Of a stretch of 64,000 bases of DNA, positions 8,952 to 17,625 are shown in pieces (positions within the stretch are counted from its first letter, which is position 1; every line of letters begins with the position of its first letter). Both the position numbers and the translations under genes were made by a program. Source of the stretch: Cyanobacteria bacterium SZAS-4 (GTDB lineage: Bacteria > Cyanobacteriota > Vampirovibrionia > Obscuribacterales > Obscuribacteraceae). The stretch spans positions 62,001 through 126,000 of the forward strand of contig JAFEAT010000001.1 of the NCBI GenBank assembly GCA_018266255.1. Direction: 5' to 3'. Below the pieces are notes generated by a model that worked only from the letters and a program-made list of their open reading frames with translations, was not told the origin of the DNA and searched no databases.

Positions 8952-9683
8952 CTACCTTCGGCTTCCGTACCGGCTATTTTTCTGCGCAGCCAACGCACCT
9001 TCGAGCGTGAGAGAAGGATCTTCGTTAGTTGCTTTCGCCATGTATCCGTTTAAGTATGTGCCTCCTAGCAAAACGGCACCCAGCAATATCAGTGCCAAAC
9101 TTGTATAGAGTTGACTTTTGTCGGTCTGCAAAACATCTGGATCGAGTACAGATTTATCCTCGTGGTCCTTATCAAAGCGCACTCGAATCGGTTTGTATTT
9201 CATTCCGAAACTGGTTCCGCTAGTGATAGATTCAACCAACTCTTTGTCTAGTGCGGAACTATCGATTGCACCGGAAGCATTACGCTTGATCTCGAACTTT
9301 TTCATCAGCTCCGAGTCATCCAACTTTTCAAGTTCTGGTCGACGAAAAGTCAGTGCTCTGATGTAGCTCAGACAAGGTCCGCCGTGCTTCTCGCCTGTGT
9401 ACTCTCTGCCGTTAACCGTGTACGTATATTTTGCGTAGGGAGTGACAAGCGGAATAAATCTACCGATGATCGGCATGCTTGCGCCTTGATCAGCAATTTG
9501 CTCCAGCTTCCCCTGCGTGGTTGGCCACGCCGCACTGTTCGAGATGTCCTGGTTGTCTAAAATGTAAGAGATAAACGCAACTATGCCGATTAAAATGATG
9601 CCGCCGAACATGATTTTGACGCCAGAGTCGCCAATGCTGTAATGAACGTCCTGGGCTACCTGTGCGTGACTTCTACCATACAT
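8952..9683 (-). CDS. DUF3592 membrane protein
   Basis: 243 residues with one N-terminal membrane segment (IMFGGIILIGIVAFISYIL) and one C-terminal segment (SLALILLGAVLLGGTYL). Between them lies a soluble domain with the DUF3592 pattern: WPTTQGKLEQI, then YAKYTYTVNGREYTGEK and, near the second segment, PIRVRFDKDHEDKSVLDPDV (compare the usual V-Y-Y-D-P-x-x-P-x-x-S-V-L). The family has no known function. The soluble part has an insertion of about 50 residues relative to typical members. It converges with the hydrolase gene. Confidence 0.75.
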   Translation of the reverse strand: MYGRSHAQVAQDVHYSIGDSGVKIMFGGIILIGIVAFISYILDNQDISNSAAWPTTQGKLEQIADQGASMPIIGRFIPLVTPYAKYTYTVNGREYTGEKHGGPCLSYIRALTFRRPELEKLDDSELMKKFEIKRNASGAIDSSALDKELVESITSGTSFGMKYKPIRVRFDKDHEDKSVLDPDVLQTDKSQLYTSLALILLGAVLLGGTYLNGYMAKATNEDPSLTLEGALAAQKNSRYGSRR

Positions 9684-9840
9684 ACAATGTTTTCTCCGTA
9701 TACTGGTTTGCTAGTGCTCGCCTGTAGTTTAATCTTGCTGTCTAGTTGTGTTTTTTTTGTCCCCTTTTTGGCTCTAATGATGAATAGTTCCTTAAGACAG
9801 AGCGCGACCGCCGCACCACATTTGGTATCTAGGAGATCCT

Positions 9841-9865
9841 GAAGTGCCTGGCGCACCTCCACTTC
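9841..9865. other. Short hairpin in intergenic spacer
   Basis: GAAGTG and CACTTC face each other around a 13-nt GC-rich loop, in the 276-bp divergent spacer between the DUF3592 and transglutaminase genes. Function unknown; no gene is evident in the spacer. Confidence 0.3.
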
Positions 9866-9959
9866 TTAAGAAAAGCCGTCGGAAACCATTCGCATCACAG
9901 GGCTCCACTAGACTGATCATAGGAATCCCTAGACCACAAGTCCCCCCCGAGAGAGCGTT

Positions 9960-11531
9960 ATGATTGGCTCCATCAATCGGTTTGTTCTGCGTATCGTTCT
10001 AAGCTTATTGTTTTACGCAACACCCGTGCTCGGATTTTGGCTCGCATCTTCCCTCGCAGCTTATTTTGGTGGACCGACGTGGTTGGAATGGGCGGTGGGT
10101 GCCTTGTTATTTCCCATCCTTCCCGGATTTTGGGAATTTTACACTTGGGCATGGCGCGATCCGAACAAGAAAGCATTCTTAACGCCTCTCGATCGCATCG
10201 GGCTAAGAACGTTCGTCATCGGTCTGACATTTTGCATTGGGGTTCTCTGTTTCTATCCGCAAACTGCGTTTGTGGCGATATCCACGCGCGGCGATTGGAT
10301 GCTGAACGGTAAGACAGACGCTCAAGCCGAGACGGCGCGTCACTATTTGTTTGCAGCCGCAAATGGATTGGAGTGGTTGTACAGATACAGTAAGAAAAAT
10401 CCCTATACAGATTACATCGATGAGAACGCACGCAAGCGCACTGAAGTAGCAGAAGCGCAGCTAGCAAGCCAGCAAGCGACTCAGACAGAAGCATCGAAAG
10501 AAAATGATCAGGATAATTCTGCCGTGGATGCTACGGCATCATCAGACCCAATAGATATCGATATGGGAAAAACCGAGGCCATATCATCGGATGAAAGCAG
10601 TCACACCACCGCGATACCAGATATGGTGCCGCTCCGTGCCTTCAAAAAATGGCCATGGAAACAGACCGCGTTGCACCCGGTTGTAGTCGACATGCCGAAA
10701 TCAGCCGAGACAAGTATCAGTGCGGTTGCGCACTACATCGCGCAGCGCGAAAAAGATCCGACGTTGCGCATAAAGGCGTTGCACGACTGGGTGGCTGATC
10801 GTGTCGCCTACGACAGCGACGCATTTTACTCAGGAAAAATACCGGCGCAAGATGCTCAAACAACGTTTAATAAACGACTGAGCGTTTGTGCTGGATACGC
10901 GAATTTGCTTTCAGCTCTTGGAGATGCAATCCACGAAAGGATCGTAGTCGTCGAAGGCAACGCAAGGTCTTCAACGGATTCTTTCGAAGACAAATTGACT
11001 GGTTGTGGCCACGCGTGGAATGCAGCAAAAATTCAAGGTCAATGGTATTTGCTTGATGCCTGCTGGGATGCTGGATACGTCGACCGAGAAAAGGGTTTTA
11101 CGAAAAAATACAAGACTGACTATCTGTTGCCACCGCCAGCAGTGATGGTTAAGAACCACCTCCCTGACGATCAGACGTGGCAACTCCTAGCTACGCCGTT
11201 AACACAAAGCGAATTTTTGCGACAACCTATGTTGAGTCCAGCCTTTCAAGCTGCAAATCTGACTTTAGTTTCACCAGATCGCGCCCGCAACGAAATGGGC
11301 GCCAAAGCAGTTGCGGTGATAAAAAACCCCGGAAAAGTCTGGCTCGAAACAACTTTGGAGCAAAATGGAGCAAGCCTCAATACGACAAGTGCCTCGACAA
11401 ACAGCGACATGGCTCACCTCGAGCAAATGCTGCCAAACACAGGAACTTATCGAATGAATATCTTCATGAACAAAACTAACGAATATGGTCTATATCAGTA
11501 TGTTGGTTCAATCGATTTTGTGAATCGATAA
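9960..11531 (+). CDS. Membrane protein with transglutaminase-like domain
   Basis: 523 residues. The first 120 hold about four hydrophobic segments, so the protein is anchored in the inner membrane. A Gln/Ser/Glu-rich linker follows (about 155-220). Residues 255-400 form a transglutaminase-like cysteine peptidase fold: C310 in RLSVCAGYANL, H351 in GCGHAWNAAKI and D366 in QWYLLDACWDAG are the Cys-His-Asp triad. The W-x-L-L-D-x-x-W-D-A-G block resembles the kyphoscoliosis-peptidase group more than bacterial TgpA. The C-terminal 120 residues are probably a beta domain. It may process or cross-link envelope proteins. Neighbours give no partner; it converges with the kinase gene after 11 nt. Confidence 0.82.
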   Translation: MIGSINRFVLRIVLSLLFYATPVLGFWLASSLAAYFGGPTWLEWAVGALLFPILPGFWEFYTWAWRDPNKKAFLTPLDRIGLRTFVIGLTFCIGVLCFYPQTAFVAISTRGDWMLNGKTDAQAETARHYLFAAANGLEWLYRYSKKNPYTDYIDENARKRTEVAEAQLASQQATQTEASKENDQDNSAVDATASSDPIDIDMGKTEAISSDESSHTTAIPDMVPLRAFKKWPWKQTALHPVVVDMPKSAETSISAVAHYIAQREKDPTLRIKALHDWVADRVAYDSDAFYSGKIPAQDAQTTFNKRLSVCAGYANLLSALGDAIHERIVVVEGNARSSTDSFEDKLTGCGHAWNAAKIQGQWYLLDACWDAGYVDREKGFTKKYKTDYLLPPPAVMVKNHLPDDQTWQLLATPLTQSEFLRQPMLSPAFQAANLTLVSPDRARNEMGAKAVAVIKNPGKVWLETTLEQNGASLNTTSASTNSDMAHLEQMLPNTGTYRMNIFMNKTNEYGLYQYVGSIDFVNR

Positions 11532-11542
11532 TCCAAATCCAA

Positions 11543-13654
11543 TCAATATTCTTTGTAAATAACACGAGGATCTTTAAACACGTCGTGTCCGGAAGGAGAC
11601 CGCTCCTTCAAAAGTATAATCTTATCAATCCCGGGAAAGCTGAGCAGTTTTTTTATGTGCTCAGTTTTGTATTTAGTGCCATCTAACCAAAGTATTCTCA
11701 CGCTGTTGATCGACTTGATCGCCTCAATCATTTCATCATCAACTTTGTCAGAACTCAGATTTAGCGAAACCAACTGCTTGCACTTCCTTAGCGAACCTAA
11801 CGCTGCAGCTGAATAATCAGAGCCAATTAGATTCAGTATCTGCAAGTTCGAGGAACTCGATAGTCTTGCCAAAAGGGGATCTACGTTTCCACAATAATTG
11901 AAACCCAGTTCCGCCAACTTATTCCAGATCTTTTGGTCAGCAAATTTTCGTGCATCAAAGCGGCAGTGAGTCAATTCAAGGCAACGCAGCTTATCTAACA
12001 AAAACAGATTTTCGAAAACTCCTTTGTTTAATGCAAAATAGTGCAATCCAATCGATTCCAGGTTAGTCCAGTGACGTAGTTCTCTAATCGTAGCGGCCAA
12101 GTCACTCTGACTCTTCTCATCCTCATCACCAGATTCAGATTTCGGTAACCTAATAAATAAGCCTTTGAACAAATCAGGTGGGATTTTCGTAACTATCGAA
12201 GGCATCGCAATAAATGCATCTGCAATTTCACCAACGTCCAGGGTGAGGGGAACACTAGCATCAAAGTCGCGGATGCCACCCGCCTTGGATAAGATTCGGG
12301 AAGGCATTGTTTTTCTGTACTCCAAAACCGTTCCAAGCGCAAATTTTGGAAAAATTATAGTTCTTCTGCGCGATGCACCAGTTCCAGAAATTGTCGATGT
12401 TACGGCTCCAGCATTCTTTAAGCTTTTGAGGGTTTCTGTATGTGTCGTTTTTGGATCTGAAAAGTCTAAAGGATTGAACGAAGCATCGTTCGATTCTGAC
12501 GGCTGCGCGGAATTTCCAGGTTGCGCTGCCAAATTTTCGGGTTGCGCTGCCGAATTACCTGATTGCGGTAGGGTAGAATCAGTTACGGATGCGGTGGGAA
12601 CCGGCTGCGTTGCGGTTCTGAGATGCAGAAACTCCATGCCGAGCGCGCCCAATGCTACACCCAAGATTGCAGTAGATGCAACAATCATCGTCAACTGCTT
12701 CGTTGACAAAGTAACTGTTTCAGACTGTCTGCTTAACGTCGATTTTCCACTTCTGCTTGATGAGCCCGGTGAAGAGTCTCCAGCACACGCTTTAGTTAAC
12801 GATAACGCAGCTTCACCGATGTTTTCATAACGATCGGCCGGAGAGCGCGCCAGCATTTTTCCGACAACTCGTTCGAGCGCTGGTGGAAACTCTTTTCCGA
12901 GCGAAGCTTCTTTCAACGTAGGAGCTTTCATGGTGTCATGCAACATCATCGTGTTTAGCGCAGTAGGACCCACATGAGGTGGCGTGCCTGTAAGCATTTC
13001 GAATAACACACAACCCAAAGAATATTGATCAGAGCGATGATCTACCAGATCGCCTATGCATTGTTCTGGACTCATGTACAAAGGACTACCGAAAATTTCT
13101 CCAGTCTTAGTCAGCGCCTGAATTTCACCAGCTTCTCGAAACAGTAATTTAGCAATACCAAAATCCACGATCTTGACGCTGCCTTCTGCGTCTCTCGCTA
13201 CCTTTGTACACAACATGATATTTCCGGGTTTTATGTCTCGGTGCACAATGCCGCTTTCATGAGCAGATAGCAAAGCAAAACAAACTTGCGAAAAAAGAAC
13301 CGGAACGTCATCGACAGAGATAGGTCCATTTTGTTTCAGGAACTCTGCAAAAGTTATTCCATCAATAAAATCCATCACCAAATATGGTGTCGCATCGTCG
13401 AACACGCCAAAGTCATGCACTTGCACTAAAGATGGATGATTGAGTAGTGTCGCCGTCTTAGCTTCTTGCTGAAAACGTTGCATAGCGACGTCGGTTGTTA
13501 CACAGCTGTTGACAGCCTTCATCGCGAATTCTTTGTTCAAATACAGATGGGTGACTCGATAAACCGAGCCCATTCCACCTTGCCCAAGGCACTCCTCAAT
13601 TCGATACTTTCCACCCACGGTGGAACCAATCTTAAAGTCTTCTGCGGTGGGCAT
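11543..13654 (-). CDS. Transmembrane Ser/Thr kinase with leucine-rich repeats
   Basis: 703 residues. Residues 17-290 are a complete PknB-type kinase: glycine loop LGQGGMGSVY (23-32), K46, HRD at 138-140 (VHRDIKPGN), DFG at 164-166 and the activation segment with SPEQ at 195. One membrane helix follows (about 320-341), then a Pro/Ala/Gln-rich linker with short repeats of (A)AQPGNSA. The C-terminal part (about 530-690) consists of leucine-rich repeats, predicted to lie outside the membrane as a sensor. All catalytic residues are present. Such kinase-LRR fusions are frequent in Planctomycetes and Obscuribacter-like bacteria. A second kinase is at 38571-40436 and an LRR-only relative at 43638-44678. 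Confidence 0.93.
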   Translation of the reverse strand: MPTAEDFKIGSTVGGKYRIEECLGQGGMGSVYRVTHLYLNKEFAMKAVNSCVTTDVAMQRFQQEAKTATLLNHPSLVQVHDFGVFDDATPYLVMDFIDGITFAEFLKQNGPISVDDVPVLFSQVCFALLSAHESGIVHRDIKPGNIMLCTKVARDAEGSVKIVDFGIAKLLFREAGEIQALTKTGEIFGSPLYMSPEQCIGDLVDHRSDQYSLGCVLFEMLTGTPPHVGPTALNTMMLHDTMKAPTLKEASLGKEFPPALERVVGKMLARSPADRYENIGEAALSLTKACAGDSSPGSSSRSGKSTLSRQSETVTLSTKQLTMIVASTAILGVALGALGMEFLHLRTATQPVPTASVTDSTLPQSGNSAAQPENLAAQPGNSAQPSESNDASFNPLDFSDPKTTHTETLKSLKNAGAVTSTISGTGASRRRTIIFPKFALGTVLEYRKTMPSRILSKAGGIRDFDASVPLTLDVGEIADAFIAMPSIVTKIPPDLFKGLFIRLPKSESGDEDEKSQSDLAATIRELRHWTNLESIGLHYFALNKGVFENLFLLDKLRCLELTHCRFDARKFADQKIWNKLAELGFNYCGNVDPLLARLSSSSNLQILNLIGSDYSAAALGSLRKCKQLVSLNLSSDKVDDEMIEAIKSINSVRILWLDGTKYKTEHIKKLLSFPGIDKIILLKERSPSGHDVFKDPRVIYKEY

Positions 13655-14058
13655 CTGCCTACCCCTGGTCTCTTGAGCTCGTTTTGCTAGCCACTGCCAT
13701 TATGCACCTAGAACGGATCAGGCAAACGTTTCTCACCAGCCTAAGTATAGCGGCTCAACTTTTCGACGAAAAATCTGTCGGATTTTTCTCGGGTCGCACC
13801 ACTATCAAGTTTGCACTTCGCCAGGTAAGAATTCTCTGACAGCATTTTTTTCACCGCAGATAAGATACGAACTCGATTGAGCACAAACCAGATGGTTATT
13901 ATCGCAGCCGGCCGCTCACCATATTGACAAGCGTTCTAAGCGCCCACTACGCGGCTCGGACTGTTAAAAATTGAGTAAAAATGAAACCAAAGAATTGTCG
14001 AGATTGATATCATCAGATTCGGACGTGCGCAAAAGCACCAGCAATCTGCAGGGGAGCC
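13655..14058. other. Divergent spacer between kinase and REC/GAF genes
   Basis: 404 bp without a convincing gene. It should hold both promoters. A perfect 8-bp inverted repeat, GAAAAATC-TGTCG-GATTTTTC, lies at 13768-13788, about 115 bp before the kinase start, and could be an operator or a leader hairpin. Confidence 0.45.
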
Positions 14059-15108
14059 GTGGCAAAGATACTCATTGCAGCTATCGAAAGTGGCGCTAAA
14101 AGGCTCACTAATATTCTTGCCGACGACCACGAGCTCCATTTTTCATCGACCGTCGAAGATGTTTTAGACCTTGCTAAAGAACAGACCTTCGACTTGTTAA
14201 TTGTTGGAGTACTCTTTGACTATTCCAGAATGTATGACTTAATCAGAGCGGCTAAAGCAGCTCCGACTTTGAAGTCAATTCCTATCATGGGCTTTTCCGA
14301 CGTCCACACAGAAATGACAATCAGTAGCAGAGATGCACTAGAAACCGTCATGCATATCATGGGAGCAGGCGACTACGTCGACACTCAAGATATGAGCGAT
14401 CAAGAAATTGTCGAACGCATTGATGCTTGCTTGCATGAGCGGAAACCTGTATCGCGCAAAGTGCAACCATCAGAGCTGACGCCAAAAGGCAAAAGAAATT
14501 CGCAAGAAATAAGGCGCTGGAGAAATCGGCTAATCAATGTTGCCGTCGACAAAGATCCAGAGCTCGCAAAATTTCTCCTAACTTGCATGCAAAAAGCCGC
14601 TTCATCGCTGGATTCAAAGATACCAGTTGAACGCATACTGGCGACATTTTGTTTGGACGTAGAAGACTTTGCTAGAAGGCACCATTCTTCTGATGTTGCA
14701 GTCTCGATATTGCTTGTAGACGAGGAAGGAAAAAATCTGATCTCAGGCGCGGCACCGAGTCTACCTGCAGAATACAATCGCGCCATTGCAAAAGTTCCAA
14801 TCGCTCCAAATTCTGGTTCATGTGGCACTGCCGCATATCTCAACGAATCTGTGTTCGTCACAGACATCGCGAAAGATCCGCGCTGGGATAATTTTCGCGA
14901 CGTAACCTTAAAACACAATCTCGCAGCATGTTGGTCAGTGCCGATTTTCAACGAATCCAATCAACTAGTTGGAACGTTTGCAATCTACAACCACGTGCCG
15001 AAGCAACCAGACAATAACGACCTCGATTTGATTGGAGCGCTGTCGTCAGTTGCCGGTGCCATTCTGATGCAAACGCACTCACACCAAACAGTAAACCGAG
15101 CGCGCTAG
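14059..15108 (+). CDS. Degenerate receiver domain plus GAF domain protein
   Basis: 349 residues starting at GTG after a GGGGAG site. Residues 1-130 have receiver-like beta-alpha alternation (ILIAAIESG, DLLIVGVLFDYSRMYDLI, IPIMGFSDV), but the strand-3 Asp that would be phosphorylated is replaced (LLIVGVLF) and the acidic pair of strand 1 is absent, so phosphotransfer is unlikely. Residues about 180-340 form a GAF domain (ISILLVDEEG-type start, SGSCGTAAYLNESVFVTDI, CWSVPIFNESNQLVGTFAIY), a small-molecule or redox-sensing fold. There is no output enzyme domain. It may relay a ligand signal by protein contact, perhaps to the neighbouring kinase. Function is an inference. Confidence 0.8.
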   Translation: MAKILIAAIESGAKRLTNILADDHELHFSSTVEDVLDLAKEQTFDLLIVGVLFDYSRMYDLIRAAKAAPTLKSIPIMGFSDVHTEMTISSRDALETVMHIMGAGDYVDTQDMSDQEIVERIDACLHERKPVSRKVQPSELTPKGKRNSQEIRRWRNRLINVAVDKDPELAKFLLTCMQKAASSLDSKIPVERILATFCLDVEDFARRHHSSDVAVSILLVDEEGKNLISGAAPSLPAEYNRAIAKVPIAPNSGSCGTAAYLNESVFVTDIAKDPRWDNFRDVTLKHNLAACWSVPIFNESNQLVGTFAIYNHVPKQPDNNDLDLIGALSSVAGAILMQTHSHQTVNRAR

Positions 15109-15124
15109 GAGAGCGTCTGCGCAC

Positions 15125-15529
15125 TCAAGAATTTCTAGAGTCTGCGTCATCATTCATTAGCGTGGAGCAGGCAGCATGTCCAACGACCCGCGCTCCATCC
15201 TTCAATGCCGATACCTGAGGTTCCCAACCATCGGCGAGATGCCATGCAAGAAGTTCGTCGGGTTGTGGTTCTTTGGGCCAAACGGCGACCGCCGTCAAAG
15301 AACCCACTCATGTAGACCCCAGAACCAGATAGTCTGCTCTTTCCGTGAAAGGCACCAGCACATCATGAGTAAACTCGTCTTGAGCAATTACATCCATTTT
15401 TGACAATGAAAACATTTCGTTTTTTGCGAGATATTGTATGGCGCGATCAAGATTGGTACAACGAGAAAGTGCGGTCGCCAACTCGGGAAAGCTCGCTCTG
15501 AGTTCGTTAACACTCTCCTGATACGTCAT
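15125..15529 (-). CDS. Candidate selenoprotein of unknown family (in-frame TGA)
   Basis: From an ATG at 15529 (GGAG site 7 nt upstream) the frame runs 73 codons to a TGA (15308-15310), then stays open for 60 more codons to a second TGA at 15125. Both parts look like one protein: a helical N-half (SVNELRASFPELATALSR), a strand YLVLGST directly before the TGA, then VGSLTAVAVWP and a conserved-looking ELLAWHLADGWEP. The mRNA after the TGA holds a hairpin with a GGUC loop starting 18 nt downstream, as expected of a bacterial SECIS, so position 74 may be selenocysteine (134 residues in all). The alternative is a recent nonsense mutation. I do not recognise the family. C24 and C121 could be redox partners. 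Confidence 0.55.
15281..15296 (-). promoter_or_regulatory. SECIS-like hairpin after in-frame TGA
   Basis: On the message, GACGGC-GGUC-GCCGUU forms a 6-bp stem (one terminal G-U pair) with a GGUC tetraloop. The loop begins 18 nt after the UGA. As I know the E. coli fdhF element, it has the same GGUC loop at nearly the same distance. No bulged U is obvious here. Confidence 0.5.
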
Positions 15530-15728
15530 ATCTTGATCTCCATTGCCACAGTTGTACATTGGTATCAAACCACGAACGGAAAACGAGAACAATACCCGAA
15601 TTCGAGTAATTAGGTGGAGTCGATGACAGTACTGAATTTGATATTAGTTACTTAGTTTAATTTTCCTGCGATTACAAACTCTCAACACAGCTTCGGTCCA
15701 GTGAGTTCGACCAGTGAAAGTTATAATT

Positions 15729-16142
15729 CTACTTGGTGATGGTCGTCAATTCTTTATCGTCGCTATCGACTACAAAAACAGCGAGCAATTTCGCCGGTTT
15801 GGTTTTGCTAGCATTTGCACTGACGCCATGCTTGTCACCAGGATTCTCTGAGAAATTCTCGCCTTTCTTGTAGGTCTTGATCGGTCCACCATTGACCTGA
15901 CTTTTGATTGCGCCTTCCAGAACTGTTGCGTAAATGAATGCCGATTTCGCATGTGTATGCGCTGGCGTGGAGCCGCCAGGGGCATACTCGACCAGAACAC
16001 CTTTCATGCTTTTGCCTGGAACATTTGGAAGCACATGATCGTAGACGAGTGATACTTTAGATTGCTCAACCGCTGCTTCTGACGCCATAAACGCCCCACC
16101 GATTAACGCCAAAACAATTGCACATGCTACTGATTTACTCAT
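15729..16142 (-). CDS. Secreted cupin-domain protein
   Basis: 137 residues with a signal peptide (AIVLALIGGAFMASEA). The mature part is a single cupin barrel: motif 1 is visible as GGSTPAHTHAKSAFIYATVLEG (read around residues 56-78, with the two metal-type His) and motif 2 as GENFSENPGDKHGVS. Such small periplasmic cupins often bind a metal, and some are induced by oxidants. It lies 40 nt downstream of the NmrA-like gene on the same strand, so the two likely form an operon controlled by the divergent Rrf2 regulator. Ribosome site AAGGAG. Confidence 0.85.
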   Translation of the reverse strand: MSKSVACAIVLALIGGAFMASEAAVEQSKVSLVYDHVLPNVPGKSMKGVLVEYAPGGSTPAHTHAKSAFIYATVLEGAIKSQVNGGPIKTYKKGENFSENPGDKHGVSANASKTKPAKLLAVFVVDSDDKELTTITK

Positions 16143-16182
16143 AACTCCTTCCTCACTCTTCTGACCAGTTTTACGTGTTGCT

Positions 16183-16938
16183 TTATTTACTGACTGCCGC
16201 CTGGCTCATCCACTGATCGAAAGTCGTTTTGCTTAATCGCGCATCAGCAGCTGGAACCAGCGATTGATCATCTAGACGCATACCGAAATAGCTTGCGTTT
16301 TCGTCGGTCACCACTTCGCGTTTGTCGTGCGTAGCCTTCAAATATTTCCCTACGATTTCGCTCAGGCTGATGCGCTCGGGCCCACCAATTTCAATTATTC
16401 CGTTGGCTGGAGACTCGAGTGCAATATCGCACATTTCTGTGGCGACGTCGGCGGCAGCCATAGGCTGCATGTGAATTGGCGTGAGGCATGCTTTGTTTTC
16501 CTTCGTCGAAAAATCTGCAATCCCTCCCAGAAATTCGAAAAATTGTGTTGCACGTACAATCGTATACGGAACTTTGGCTCCAGCGGTGTGACGCTCCTGC
16601 ACCAACTTCGCACGGAAGTATGGGCTATCTTGCATGCGGTCGGTTCCGACTACCGAAAGCACGACGTAATGCTTGACACCGGCTGTGATGGCGGCGGCAA
16701 GCAAGTTACGAGTGCCAGTGTCGAACAAATCCATTAAGAGCTTTTCTTCAAAGCTTGGAGGATTTGTCACATCGACCACCACTCTCGCTCCCTTGAGCGC
16801 CTGAGCGAGCCCCTCGCCCGTCACCGTGTTCACTCCCACTCGCGGGGAGGCTGGGACGGCGTCATGCCCCGCTTTGCGCAACCGCTCAACCATAAGAGCG
16901 CCGATCAGTCCGAACCCACCGATAACTACGATTTTCAT
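16183..16938 (-). CDS. NmrA-like NAD(P)-binding protein
   Basis: 251 residues of the atypical SDR/NmrA type. I place the start at the ATG (16938) behind GAGGAATTAACC rather than 45 nt upstream. Residues 1-12 hold the Rossmann motif KIVVIGGFGLIG, followed by VVDVTNPPSF, a strand YVVLSVVGTDRM, and PYTIVRATQFFEFLGG, a pattern seen in quinone-reductase-like or redox-sensing relatives. The usual SDR Tyr-x-x-x-Lys is not clear, so it may sense NAD(P)H instead of catalysing. It is transcribed with the cupin gene and divergent from rrf2, which suggests a role in a redox or electrophile response. Confidence 0.85.
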   Translation of the reverse strand: MKIVVIGGFGLIGALMVERLRKAGHDAVPASPRVGVNTVTGEGLAQALKGARVVVDVTNPPSFEEKLLMDLFDTGTRNLLAAAITAGVKHYVVLSVVGTDRMQDSPYFRAKLVQERHTAGAKVPYTIVRATQFFEFLGGIADFSTKENKACLTPIHMQPMAAADVATEMCDIALESPANGIIEIGGPERISLSEIVGKYLKATHDKREVVTDENASYFGMRLDDQSLVPAADARLSKTTFDQWMSQAAVSK

Positions 16939-16997
16939 GGTTAATTCCTCATCTACACTCAATTTCCGTATCATTTGATACAATTGAGGATGTTCAA

Positions 16998-17027
16998 TAT
17001 CCTTAAGGATAAAGAATATCCTTAATT
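16998..17027. promoter_or_regulatory. Operator-like repeats between SDR and rrf2 genes
   Basis: TATCCTTAAGGATA (16998-17011) is a perfect 14-bp palindrome. Its half is repeated directly, AATATCCTTAA, at 16996-17006 and 17015-17025, followed by TT. It lies between the divergent SDR (16938) and Rrf2-regulator (17070) starts, a classical place for an Rrf2-family operator that controls both. Confidence 0.65.
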
Positions 17028-17069
17028 ATCAAATCTGTAAAGGTCGTAAGGAAACTAACTGGGCAAATC

Positions 17070-17555
17070 ATGATATTAAAAAGCCAGGTCGAGTGGGTGC
17101 TGCACTGTTGCGCGATTCTTTCAGCGCTACCTGAAAACAAATATTTAGCAACAAAAGACCTTGCTGAATTTCACGGCGTGCCCAAGGAATATTTGTCGAA
17201 GGCGCTTCAGAGCCTATCGCAGGCTGGACTGTTGGTGAGCACGCTTGGTCCTTCCGGCGGTTACCGCCTCGCCAAATCGCCCAGTGATATTACATTCTTG
17301 GATGTCATCGAAGCTGTCGAAGGAAACACTCCGACTTTTGCTTGCACCGAAATACGACAAAAAAATCCGTGTCGACCAAAAGGTTATTGCGAGCCGGCAC
17401 CATGCGGAATCGCGCGGGTAATGTGGGAAGCAGACGAGGCGTGGCGACAATCGCTGCGGGCCGTCACACTGACCGACCTGTCTCGCATGCTCACAGAAGG
17501 AGTGCCACCAGCGCTTCTGCAGAAAAGTTTCGAGTGGATCATGGCGCGCACCTAA
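17070..17555 (+). CDS. Rrf2 family transcriptional regulator
   Basis: 161 residues. Winged helix at 1-80, including YLATKDLAEFHGVPKEYLSKALQ as recognition region and the wing GPSGGYRLAKSPSDITFLDVIEAVEG, both characteristic of Rrf2 (IscR, NsrR, RsrR). Four cysteines follow in FACTEIR, NPCRPKG, YCEPAPCG; three or more in this region can bind an Fe-S cluster, but the spacing (C, C, then CxxxxC) is wider than in IscR and closer to the thiol-sensing members, so cluster binding is uncertain. It is divergent from the SDR-cupin pair and probably controls it from the palindrome at 16998-17011. Confidence 0.92.
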   Translation: MILKSQVEWVLHCCAILSALPENKYLATKDLAEFHGVPKEYLSKALQSLSQAGLLVSTLGPSGGYRLAKSPSDITFLDVIEAVEGNTPTFACTEIRQKNPCRPKGYCEPAPCGIARVMWEADEAWRQSLRAVTLTDLSRMLTEGVPPALLQKSFEWIMART

Positions 17556-17561
17556 TTATAG

Positions 17562-17593
17562 AAACGGGAGGATGCTGACGCATCATCCCGTTT
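17562..17593. terminator. Bidirectional terminator-like hairpin
   Basis: A 14-bp stem with one mismatch (AAACGGGAGGATGC against GCATCATCCCGTTT) and a TGAC loop lies between the convergent rrf2 and DUF1269 genes. A and T at the stem base serve both strands. Confidence 0.65.
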
Positions 17594-17625
17594 GTGACTC
17601 GCGAACGATTTGGCGTCTAGAAGAA

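Noticed and set aside
9656..9862. 68-codon minus-strand frame in the spacer before the transglutaminase gene
   Set aside because: Overlaps the start of the DUF3592 gene in another frame and lacks a plausible ribosome site or protein-like features.
12165..12830. Long plus-strand open frame inside the kinase-LRR gene
   Set aside because: Antisense shadow of a well supported kinase gene, with no ribosome site or domain.
14400..14960. 186-codon minus-strand open frame inside the REC/GAF gene
   Set aside because: Composition is that of a shadow (Ser/Arg/Phe-rich) and the plus strand has a clear GAF domain.
15308..15592. Two separate small genes at 15125-15307 and 15308-15592
   Set aside because: They are in the same frame, directly abutting at one TGA, and the second would start at a GTG without a ribosome site. 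One interrupted gene is simpler.
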